NCBI GenBank assembly: GCA_002335605.1 | Contig: BEDY01000002.1 | Location: 310,001-374,000, forward strand | Length of the DNA: 64,000 nt | Direction of reading: 5' to 3' | Source: Prillingera fragicola | Taxonomy: Eukaryota > Basidiomycota > Tremellomycetes > Trichosporonales > Trichosporonaceae | Shown: positions 19,264-29,550 of the stretch, one piece after another | How the letters are laid out: the number at the start of each line of letters is the position of its first letter | How positions within the stretch are numbered: position 1 is the first letter of the stretch | Program-made: the position numbers and the translations under genes | The notes under the pieces: model-generated | The model's input: only the letters and a program-made list of their open reading frames with translations | What the model was told of the DNA's origin: nothing | The model's database searches: none

Positions 19264-22200
19264 ATGATCACCGCCCTCTGCGCACCACGCCGCGCCGGCA
19301 TTGCTGTCAACACCCACCGCCTCTCCTATCTTTCTGCACGCACCCTAGCCACTCTTGGCATCAGGCGCGAAGACGCGCGCCGTGTCTGGGAGCGCCGTGC
19401 CCCCCTCACCCCCGAGGCCGTCAAGAGCCTCACTGCCGATAATGCTGTAGAGGTCGAGAGCTGTGCGCGCAGGTGTTTCCCCGACGCGCTCTACGAAGCG
19501 GTAAGTGGCTTGCGAAGCTGGGAAATGAAGGTGTGTGGCTGACATGACAGGCTGGCGCTCGCATTGTCCCCCGACTGTCCGACCACGTCGATGTAGTCCT
19601 CGGCATCAAGGAGCCGCCTGTTGAGGATGTTCGCGCGCTTATTGACTCGGACCCGGCACACGACCGCACCTGGATGGTCTTCAGCCACACTCACAAGGGC
19701 CAGGTGAGTGTTCAGTGTCTCTCATCATCGCGTGTGGCACAGCTAACGTCCTAGCCCTACAACACTGGCCTCCTTGCTTCCTTCCTCGCCCCCACTGAGG
19801 GCCAGACACTTATCGACCACGAGCTCCTCACTGCCCCGACCAAGGACGGCTCGCTGAAGCGCGTCGCTGCGTTTGGCTGGTACGCCGGAGGTGAGTAACC
19901 ATCTATCGGCGCAGAGTGCCTGCTGATCAGTGCAGCTGTCGGTGCCGGCGAGGCGCTTAGTCTGACTGGTTATGCCTTGCTCAAGCGCGGAATCGCCCAC
20001 CCCCTTCTCGTAAGTTCCACGATTCCTCACAGGCGCTGACTTGTAGCACCTGCCCCGTCCATACACCTTCAACTCGCTCGACGAGTTCAAGGCCGGCCTC
20101 AAGGCCGCTGGTGACGCCTGCGCTACCTCCTCGGTAGCCAAGCAGGTTGGTCCAGTCGTTATCGGCCTCACGGGCGCGGGCAACGTCTCGACGGGCTCGC
20201 ACGACATGCTCGATGCCCTCGGCGTGGAGTGGGTCGATGTCAAGGACCTGCCCAACCTCAAGCCCAGCGGCAAGGTTTACGCTTGCGCGATTCCGCCAAA
20301 GGCCTACTTTGAGCGCAAGGACGGTGGCGGCTACGACCGTGCGGACTACTACAAGAACCCGGACGCGTACCACTCTGTGTTTGCCGACAAGGTTGCGCCT
20401 TACATCACGAGCCTTATCCACGGCGCCGGATGGCAGCCTGGATTCCCTCGTATCATGACCAACGCTCAGACTGATGCTCTCATCGAGTCTGCGGGGGGTG
20501 CTGGCAAGCAGAAGTTGGCCGCTCTCCAGGACATTACTTGCGACATCGAGGGTGCCGTCGAGTTTATGAATCACGCCACGACCATTGACGAGCCATACTT
20601 TGAGGGTCCCGGTGGTATTATTGTTGGCTCAACCGACATTCTCCCCACCGAGCTGCCGACCGACGCCTCATCGCACTTCTCCGAGTGCCTCTTGCCCTAC
20701 GTCGCGACCGCACTCGAGGCGGCTGACGGCAAGAAGCCCACTGGCCCCGAGATGGACACGCTCAAGCGTGCCACCATCGTGTCCAACGGTGTCCTCCAGG
20801 AGCGCCACGCGTGGCTGAAGAAGAAGGTGGACGCGCTCGAGGCAAAGGCCGGCGCTGCCACCCCCGCCGACCCTCAGAAGTCGACCGCAAAGGCTGCCCC
20901 CAAGAAGCGCGTGCTCCTCCTTGGCTCGGGCCTCGTAGCCGGTCCAGCCGTGGACGTTTTCTTGAAGCGCAAGGACGTTTCACTCGTAATCGGTGGGTCC
21001 AGAGACCCGCGTGCCCGGGCATAGTGTGTGAATATTAGCTGAGACGATAATGTAGCCAGTAACAATGCTGCCGAGGCCAACGCACTTGCACGCGGCCGCG
21101 ACAATGTGTCCACCGCCATGCTTGATGTGTCAGACGACCGCGCGCTTGGTCAGGCTGTCGCCTCTGCCGACGTTATCGTTTCGCTGCTGCCGGCGCCCAT
21201 GCACCCCATGGTCGCCAAGCACTGTATCGCCCAAGGCCGCCACCTCGTTACCGCATCCTATGTCTCGCCGGAGATGAAGGCCCTCAACGACCAGGCTGAA
21301 GCCGCCAATGTCATCCTCCTGGGCGAGTGCGGTCTCGACCCCGGAATCGACTCGATGGCAGCCATGCGCATCATGGACCGCGTCCAGCGCGAGGGCAAGC
21401 GCGTCACGAGCTTCGTGTCATGGTGCGGTGGCCTGCCCGAGCCAAGCGCCTCCAACGTGCCCCTTGCGTACAAGTTTTCCTGGTCCCCCAAGGCAGTCTT
21501 GACTGCAGCGCTCAACGACGCACACTATAAGATTGACGGCAACACACGACAGGTTCCTGGCTCTGAGCTGCTCGCCCAGCACTTTCCCAACGTCGACCTG
21601 TGGCGTGGCCTCAACCTTGAAGGCCTCGCCAACCGCGACTCGATGCCTTATGCTGAAAAGTATGGCCTGGGTCCCGTCGACGGCCTCACGGACTTGTTCC
21701 GCGGTACGCTGCGGTACAAGGGCTTTTCGAGCCTGCTCGATTCGTTCCGCCGCCTCGGTCTGCTCAACACGTCGCCCCTCGCCGCGCCTGTGGCCAGCTG
21801 GCAGGGTCTGCTCGCGGCAAGCATGAGCCAGACCCTCGGCTCCAGCATCAAGGAGGCCGATGCCACGCGCGCGGCAAAGGACGTGCTAGGCTCGGACACT
21901 GAGGCTCTCGAGGCCCTCGAGTACTTTTCGCTGCTGCCCGAGACGCGCAAGACTGGCGCCCCGCTTGCGCCGGGAATGCCGAAGCAGGCCGCGCCTATTG
22001 ACATGTTTGCGTCGTTGCTCTCGAGCAAGCTCGCCTACGGTCCCGGAGAGCAGGACAGTGTCTTGCTGCACCACGCGTTCAAGCTTTTGCCACAGGGTGC
22101 GCCGGCCGGAACGCCCGAGGAGACTGTGACTGCCAGTCTGCTGTGTAACGGCAACGAGACTGCTAGCGCTATGGCGACGACTGTCGGGTGTACGCTGGCC

Positions 22201-22335
22201 TTTGCTGCCCTGCGTGTCGCGGACGGAGACGTCAAGGCTCGTGGAGTCAGGGGTCCGTACGAGAGGGAGGTCTGGGAGGGTGTGTTGGGAGAGTTGGAGA
22301 ATATTGGCCTGGAAGTCAAGGAGACTTGGGTCTAG
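19264..22335 (+). CDS. AASS: Bifunctional lysine-ketoglutarate reductase / saccharopine dehydrogenase
   Basis: One protein of about 941 aa with both enzymes that turn lysine into aminoadipate semialdehyde via saccharopine. Exons: 19264-19500, 19551-19703, 19755-19890, 19936-20009, 20047-20992, 21056-22335. Residues 1-33 are Arg-rich without acidic residues and look like a mitochondrial presequence. The LKR half follows: REDARRVWERRAPLTPEAV, FSHTHKGQPYNTGLL, RVAAFGWYAGAVGAGEAL, GLTGAGNVSTGSHDML, and CDIEGAVEFMNHATTIDEP. After an Ala/Lys linker the SDH half begins with the dinucleotide motif VLLLGSGLVAGPAV, then DVIVSLLPAPMHP, GLDPGIDSMAAMRIMD and SWCGGLPEPSASNVPLAYKFSW. Size and order match animal and plant AASS. 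Fungi usually make lysine with separate Lys1 and Lys9, so a fused, probably mitochondrial enzyme points to lysine breakdown (inference). Confidence 0.9.
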
Positions 22336-22543
22336 ATATTGTAGAGCGCATAGCAGCGTAGAGTAGAGGGTAGCACAGCATATATTGGGTAGACGAGCAT
22401 GCACAATGACAGAACGGCGACACGAGCACCACGCCCAGAAGTGTGAGCCACCACAAAGTCGACATCTTGAAGACTGACTGACTACATAACTTTGCACCAA
22501 AGCGAGTACAGAATCGACCAGTGCATATGCAAATGTACAACAC

Positions 22544-24458
22544 CTACGCAACAGTGCCCAATGGCCACCCGGCAATAACGTCCGCAAACCACCTCGTCCC
22601 CCCCGCACTTGGCCCCGCCTGATCATCCCTCGCAAGCCCCACCTCCCCCTTACCGGGGCTAGCAGCCACCATGTCGACCAACTCGGACGCGAGACCGATC
22701 GGCAAGCCTTCTGTTGCAGCAATCTCAATGATGGACATGCTGACCAGCTCGCCGTCCTCGGATGGCTGCTCCATGCGCCGGACTAGACGGGCGCCAAGGG
22801 TGGCTGGTGCGTAGGTTGGGGCATAGAGCACGCGGAGGCCGCTCGGGAGTGTCATTGCCCGTACAGCCGGCTGAGTGTGCAGAGGTAGCAAGTGGAGCAG
22901 CCTGGCTAGCACGGCAGGTGGCAGCAGCGCCACGCCGCGCGCACGCATCCACAGCCCCCATACTGTGTCGAGGCCAATGACGCCGTTACCGCTCTTGAGC
23001 ATCAGGCCAGTCCCTAGTGCTGCCGCTCCGGGTCGGCCGGTGAGCAGCCCGCCGAGCTCGCGTGCCAGACCATCGAGGTATTGCCGCTCGTCACGGACCA
23101 TGTCCTGCGTCAAGGCGGGGGCGGGGAGGCCGAGGCGGACGAGTGACGAGCGCACGAGGGTCGCTTCTTCGTCCGAGGGGGCAGAGGTGGCGCTCAACTT
23201 GGCATTGAGGCTTTGGGCTAGACGAACCTAGAGCGTCAGTTGCATAGCAGCGACAAAGCCGGTCCTGTAGCACGCACCATTTCGCCAGCGCGGACCATGA
23301 GCACTTCCAAATCCCTAAATGCGTCCTGCATGTGGCTGTCTTTAGCCTTGTTGTCGAGGGAGATATTCTTCATGATCGCATCTGGCGTGTCAGTCCCACC
23401 TCACCCGTGTCACACCAAGCACTCACCGATCCCTCCTCCCACCCTTCCATCCTCCCCATCGCTCCTTCGCGGCGTCGCATCAACCCTCTCCCACACCTTA
23501 TCGCTCAACACCCCCTTGAGCCTAGCATACGCCTCCTTCACCCCACCCTTGTGAAAGCTCAAGCGCACCGTGTCGTGCTTCTCGGCGCCAACCGTAGAAG
23601 CTCGTACAGGAGCACGCCGCAACGCCGTCCCACACATCTCACATCGCGCCATGCTCGCGTGATTCAAGAATGTGCACGCCGGGCACGCAATGCTGCCGCT
23701 ACTCTCCACGGGCGATTCGGGCGCAGGTGCCGACAACCCTGGGGCTGGAACCGATACCGTGCTGGCTGGTGTCGCTGATCTTGGCGGGGCAGCGGGCGTC
23801 GCTGCACGCGTAGGCGGTGCGGACATGGATTTGGACATGGCATATGCCACGCCGCAGAGCTGGCACTTGCTGCTCCCCACCACACCGCCGGGCGGCGTGG
23901 GGTTGGCAAACCCGCACACGCCACACGTCCACGTCGCTGCCTGTTCCTCCTCTGGCTCTGGCGCAGGCGTCGCTGGCGCCGTGGCCGCCATCGGGCTCGT
24001 GCTGGTGCTCGCCTGCTTGGAATCTGGTGGGGGCACGGGAGTGCGGCCTAGCATGAGTGTGATTTTGGGAGAGGAGCGCATAAAGCCAGAGTAGAATTCG
24101 CTTTGCCGCACAGCAGAGAGCGGGGCTTGCAGAGCCATGCCCGTGTCGGGTAGCACGAGGAGACGATGTGTCGTTATGTGGATTGTTGTCGTTTGATAGC
24201 TTGGAATCTTGTTGTTCCTGTGCGCGTTAGCATATCCGGAGACCATGAATACCCCAGTACAGAGTACTGCTGGGTGCTCACTCGACGCTGCGCGCCGTGC
24301 TCGCAGACTCACCCCTCATACAAGCCAACATCGTCCCAACCGCCCATCCAAGCCTCGCCTTCTCCCAACGACTCGGCGACACTCGCGCCCCGCGGTAAGT
24401 TCCATGCTGACCAGTAAGCTGCGCTCAGGCCAGCAGGCAGGCCGGGACTGGCGCTCAT
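22544..24458 (-). CDS. VPS36: ESCRT-II subunit Vps36
   Basis: Sorts ubiquitinated membrane proteins at endosomes as part of ESCRT-II. Four exons: 24313-24458, 23427-24217, 23278-23381, 22544-23227, about 574 aa. The N-terminal GLUE (PH-like) domain starts SAAYWSAWNLPRGASV and NNKIPSYQTTTIHITTHRL, then is split by an insert holding two NZF zinc fingers: TWTCGVCGFANP...CQLCG and IACPACTFLNHASMARCEMCG. Only the second has the Thr-Phe pair used for ubiquitin contact. The GLUE fold resumes with DTVRLSFHKGGVKEAYARL. The C-terminal winged-helix EAP45 part includes LMVRAGEM, GLMLKSGNGVIGLDTVWGLW and IIEIAATEGLPIGLASELV. Compared with the yeast protein, order and length agree. It converges on the LKR/SDH gene. 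Confidence 0.9.
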
Positions 24459-24809
24459 CTTGCTCGGCGCCCACGTTGCTCTTTTGTCAGTAACGGGGGG
24501 GTGGTGGAAAGCAGGTGTTGTTGGTAGGTCGTGTGGGGAGTAATGACGCAAGAGTCTAATCCAGTTGTTAATGGGCATTTGCATCCGCTAATTGTTTGTT
24601 GGACTCTGTATTAAGGGCAACGCAGCGGAGGTTCCTGGCTACATGCACGTATGACTCTCTACGGCCAGGAATGACATGCGCTCTCACCGTTACTCGTACA
24701 GTCGTTGTCGCCGCCGGCATGATATCTGCCAACGACAGCTTTATTATCTTCCACCCAAGCCTCCAGGACAGAGCGCCACCGTCGGCCGCCGCCAGTGGGC
24801 CAACCGCCA

Positions 24810-25242
24810 ATGAGCAACGACCGCGTAGAGCTTTTCGCGCAACTCAGGTTGGCGGCGTCTGATGGCGACGGACACATGTCAGCTGCGTCCGCTGTGGTGA
24901 CAGATTGGCGCCCCGATGATGTCCGTGTGCAGCTTGAGCTCATGCTGCTTGTCGTTTTGTGAACGTCAGAGCGGCCTGGGCGTCTCACGGCATCCGAAGA
25001 GGTCCTCTTGAGCATGATGAGACCTTTTGGTGTGATCACTTTGCAAACCTGTGTGAACACGTCCTTGGGTGCTCACCACAAATGCCTCAGCAATGAACAA
25101 ATCAGATAGCCATGGTCAGTTGAGCCAACTCGGCACTCTCCCAGTATCCCCCATGCTCCATCCTGCTCCTCTGTTCGCTCGTACGAGATCAGCCCATGCA
25201 TTGATTGAGATTGATCTTTACGACTTCCATTCTTCCTGCTGA
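24810..25242 (+). CDS. Possible small spliced gene, unrecognised
   Basis: Tentative. Reading 24810-24924, 24970-25050 and 25091-25242 gives about 115 aa in one frame. The first part (MSNDRVELFAQLRLAASDG, TDWRPDDV) and second (RPGRLTASEEVLLSMMRPFG) look protein-like in composition, and an in-frame stop at 24959-24961 is removed by a 45-nt intron. Both proposed donors are GTGTGY, weaker than the GTRAGT seen elsewhere in the window, and the last exon could as well be 3' untranslated sequence. No domain is recognised. It is divergent from VPS36 and runs towards INH1. It may be chance. Confidence 0.25.
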
Positions 25243-25308
25243 CGGCTTGGCTTTGACAAAATAAGGCGCAAAAGACACAACAACGACTCAACATCGGGAG
25301 GCGGCGCT

Positions 25309-25986
25309 TTACTTCTTGGACTTGTCAACCTCGGCCTGGTGCTTGTCGACCTCGGCCTGGGCAGCGGCCAACTTGGCCTTGGCGGCCTTGAGGGCCTCCT
25401 GCTCCTTGCGGCGGATGTACTGGCCCTCCTCGGCCTCCTCGCGCTGGCTGTTGCTGTTAGCTCATGCAGCAGAAACACGGTGCGATCACACGGAAACGGC
25501 CCTGCGGGGGCACAGGGTACCGTAGCCGGCGTCGGCCCTTTTGGGGTGCGAGCGATTGATCGGCGGGCGATCCTCGGCGAGCGAGACACGACCATGCCGC
25601 GCCGGCTCGTGCTGGACATGCACCGAGACGTAGTACTCACGCGAAGCCCTTGGACGAGGCAGTGGCGCCCTCCGAGCGGACGGGGGAGACGTAGCCGCGA
25701 GCGAAGACGGCAGGCTGTTCGTCGACAGCGACGGCGAGCGGTGACAACGGGGACGTCGTGAGAATGGAGTGCGTGGTGGTGCGTGTGTGCGGAGATAGTA
25801 AGAGGAGGAGGTGTCAGTCTATGGCTTCTCTCAGTTTGAACAGTTGCGATGCGTGACTCGCTGGCACTCGGTTCCGTCATTGACCGGGTTGTGGGCCAGC
25901 GATGACGCAGAGCCGAACTTTGGAGGGAGGTCGGCGGCGGTACTCACGACGCGACGGGCGGCAGACGAGCGGACGACAGAGAACAT
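25309..25986 (-). CDS. INH1: Mitochondrial ATP synthase inhibitor (IF1/INH1)
   Basis: Small mitochondrial protein that blocks F1-ATPase hydrolysis when the membrane potential falls. Three exons: 25948-25986, 25641-25714, 25309-25447, giving 83 aa, within the family's 80-110 range. A short basic presequence (MFSVVRSSAARRV) is completed after a 233-nt intron by PAVFARGY. The inhibitory core is visible: GATASSKGFAQREEAEEGQY, then a Lys/Glu-rich single helix to the end (EALKAAKAKLAAAQAEVDKH), which in the family gives the antiparallel dimer. The first intron is long for this window, while the other join is clean. Confidence 0.88.
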
Positions 25987-26436
25987 TGTGTATGTACTTT
26001 GGATTGTTGGGGGTTGTGAGGTTGAGAAGTGAGTGGATGGAAGGTGGGAGAAGTGGTAACAGTATGAGTTTTGTATGGCTGACCGGGGGGGGGATCCTAT
26101 GACCGATGACGGCACTTCCCACCTACACACACTGTATAACCCAGTCTGCTACAGTGGGCGGGCGGAAGCAAATCATGTCCTGATCAGCTGGCCACTCAGA
26201 GGAACGGAATGGCTCGGGAAACAGAACATGACGTAATCATGAACGGCAAAGGCCTTTTGTAATGGGCGCCACCCAACCAGGCTTGTGAGCATTCGCTGGT
26301 GTACAGCTCGCACCACAGTTTAGCGAGAAGGAGGTGGGAGGTGGTGGAAACAGTAATACATCTAAGATATGTAGCATGCGGCTCCTCGGCGCATGAAACC
26401 TGCTCTACTCGCCAGTGCGGGCGCTAGGGGCGAGCT
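25987..26436. other. Intergenic, INH1 promoter and BOR1 3' flank
   Basis: Both flanking genes are on the minus strand. A poly-G run sits near 26086-26093. No gene is seen. Confidence 0.45.
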
Positions 26437-28674
26437 CTAACTGGTACCCTCGACAGACTCCATTGTCTGCTTCGTCAGCTTACACGCCTACTTGTACGCT
26501 GAACCACTCACAAATGGACTTGCGACCGCACCGTCCAAAATCCCCAGCTCCTCCTCCGTAAAGCCCATGTGCGGCACAATAAAGAACCGCACCGGGACGA
26601 GCAGGAAGATGATGATAGGAAAACCGATGGCAGCAATCGTCTGCGTGATGGCAAACGTTGCGCCAAAGCCAACAAGCTCAACGAGCGTAAACATGGCGAT
26701 GCGGCTCTTGCGCACGCGGTTCAGCGGGTCACTGGGCGAGCGCGCCTGCGGGTCGCGTATGAGGTAGAGTATTTTCTCCGTCACACCGGAACTCAACAAT
26801 GCATCTGAGCCCATGAACCAGAACAAGCCCGCCATGACACCCTTCGGGATGAGGCCGAGGACGTGCTCGAACGGCTTGGTCATGAGGACGAGACACAGGC
26901 AGCCCTGAGCGAGGTTGGAGACGCGCTGCTCCACCACAGCAATGGGCACTTCGCGGTGGATGAGGCGCTGCTCGGCATTGCTGCGGCGACGCTCGCGGAG
27001 TTCTCGGACAGATTCAGTGGTGACGTGGGATATCCGGCGGGTGAGTGAGCTTCCGGACATGGCGCGCGAGCGGGAACGGCGCCCCGTTGAGGTGCTGTCC
27101 TTTTCGTTGGCGGGGCGCATGGGCACAGCGCGGCCACCTTCCATGTCCGAGAGGGCGACGTCGTCGCCCAGCTGCTCGTCCTCGTAGCCCATCACGACAA
27201 GGGAGGCTGTGTGCAGAGGAGCTTGGGGAATGAGACCATTCGGTGCAGGGATGCCGAGAAGACCAGCAATAAAGGTCGTGATGCCGAGCAGGAAGAAGTC
27301 CCAGTGAAAGCCAGCAGGCTTGCGCAGAGGAAACTCTGAGCCCTGGGCAATGAGGGAAGACACGTTGGCGTCAAAGTAGAACAGGATGAACAGGACAATG
27401 CCAAACGGGAAGGCTATGCCGACATACTTGCCCTGGAGGTTCCAGAAAGCGACGAGCCACTCGCGGTCGCCTGCGGGACGGAACGAGTGCGCGGTCGTGG
27501 GGAGGGTCATGCTGTCTTCGTTGACATAAGGGTTGAAGCGACCCCAGTACGCCAGTCCTGTGGCTGCCACAATGGTGATGGGCATGCCGTAGTCGGCGCA
27601 GAAGCGGCGGAAATGCTTGTTAATGTAGCCTGATCTTGCCAGCGCGTTGAAGTAGTGCGGCGTGACGAGCGTGACGATCGCGAGACTGATGTCAGAGATG
27701 CTTGTAAGAAAGTCACTTACAGGATGCCCAGGAAACCCGCCGGCGCCGTCGACTGGTGAAACTGGCGAGTGACGACCTGAATACCGTACTGCACGTACAC
27801 GGCCGCGACATAAAATCCGAATGTGTCACAGGCAAAGCGAGTCACGTACTTCAATCCCTTGACCGTGTTCATCGCCGCTGCAACCCAGTGCAGAATGGCA
27901 GCCCACAGGTAGACCCAGCCCATAAAGTGCATGTAGTTGAAGTCGTCATGGTTCTTGAAGATGTCAAAGATGGTCTTGTTGAAGACGGTGATGGGGCCAG
28001 TGACACCCGAGATGAGGAGTGGCTGAGCGCCAAAGAATGCTGCGACGAATGCTGCCATGAACTAGTTGTCAGTCCTAGCGCGAGTGTCAAGTTCTCTCAG
28101 ATACTCACCGATGCTAGCAGCACTTCCTGCACACCATACAATCCGGTTGCTTCCTACACATCAGCAAGAACATGATCCTAGTACCCACAATAAGGTCGAG
28201 CGAGAACGCCAAGCCGGGCAGCACATTCGCGAAGAAGATGAACTATCCTGTCAGCTCCACCTCTCCCGTCACCGAACTACTCACCAGCGTACTGGGAATG
28301 ACACGATAGTTCCACGCATCGACCCAATCACTGACGTACCACGGCGCGCGCGCCCGCACGTCGCGAATCATGCCAGCAAAAGGCGTCCAGCTGCTCATCT
28401 TCTTTCTGGGCGCCCGAGCTGCTTTGAACACACCGCGCGCCGCCGCCTCTCCGCCGTCACCGGCACTATCCTCGTCATCTTCCTGTAGCGGAGCGACAGG
28501 CGGCAGGGACCTCGATGTGGTCGGGTGCAGGAGCGTGAGTGGGGGTTCGGGAGGGTTGGAGGGGCGTTCAGTGCGCGGTGGAGGCGAGTAGGGGCTCGCG
28601 CGTGCCGAGGACGCGGACGGCCGCCGTGTGAGCGTACGCGTTGGAGAGATGGAGGTTCGCCGTTCTGCCGACAT
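26437..28674 (-). CDS. BOR1: Bor1-type anion (borate) transporter
   Basis: Plasma-membrane or vacuolar anion exporter of the bicarbonate-transporter-like (SLC4) family; yeast Bor1 exports borate. Six exons: 28285-28674, 28189-28242, 28109-28153, 27721-28061, 26512-27685, 26437-26466; all in frame, about 677 aa. A Ser/Pro-rich cytosolic lead of about 100 residues is followed by WVDAWNYRVIPSTLFIFFAN, LPGLAFSLDL, GVQEVLLAS, then QPLLISGVTGPITVFN, the family signature. Further spans include FRRFCADYGMPITIVAATG and GIPAPNGLIPQAPLHT. A Ser/Arg-rich cytosolic loop (SRSRAMSGSSLTRRIS) is a likely phosphorylation site. The C-terminus FTEEELGILDG...ASPF continues over a 45-nt intron to TMESVEGTS, matching Bor1 proteins. 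The start could lie seven codons upstream at 28695. Confidence 0.9.
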
Positions 28675-29550
28675 TATAAATGAGTGCAATACCAAGTGGA
28701 GTGGAGAGAATGCAACGATCAGAGGCGGGTTTCAAGTTTGTCGAGTGCCGGAGCCGGGAACTCGGGGTACTCCGAGCCAGAGTCGATGAATGTTGCGGCG
28801 ATACTTTGGGACTTCTTCCTCTGGAATTACGCGGGGACGGGCGTTGCGTTGACAATAGTAGTTCTGAGAAGATAGCAGAAGCCCGGAGACAAGGTGACGA
28901 TGCAGTTTGCTGCTCCTCCGTACTGTTGCTGACTATTTTGTCTGGTCGTTGTGGGCAGCTCTTGCACTTTCCCCGCACCAGGCACAAGGTGCTCCGAGGC
29001 GGGGGTAGGGTGCGAAAAGGGGTACTGGAAGGTGGGTGTTTCTCGGTGGCCAAATGCATATGAACATTCTCTAAATCCTCGATCTACTGCAGAAACTGCT
29101 GCTATGCATGCTCATGCAGTTCAAAACTACGAGCACGAGTATCATCGCACGCCGAGACGGCACTAGTATATATGGAGGAAGACAGCCATGCAAAATGGGA
29201 GGTTTAAATAAAGTCCGGCTTTTTAATCTCGATTTAGACGCCTGTCTCCCTTTGTCAGAGCCGAATAGCTTCTAGGTCAAGTTTCCTAATCCAATTAGCG
29301 GAATCAAAAACATTATTCATGCACTTTGTATCCACGTCTTTTTGCGTCTTGGCTTGGCCTTTCGCTCTCGCTGTGTCCGTCAGCTCCCCTCCACTTGCCT
29401 GGTCCACTCGAACTGGTCATTGTTTGGCCACCCACACTTTCGACTTCATCAGCGTCATACACATATAAAAGTCCACTCAAAGGGGCCTCTTTCAGTCCCC
29501 CTTCCCTCTCCGCAAACGCCTGCCCGCCGAGGGCACGGCCCCCTTCCACC
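28675..29550. promoter_or_regulatory. Divergent upstream region, BOR1 / bromodomain gene
   Basis: 876 bp between opposite start codons. An AT-rich patch (TATATATGG near 29166) and a TATAAAAG element near 29463, about 88 bp before the plus-strand start, are the only promoter-like features I see. Confidence 0.4.
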
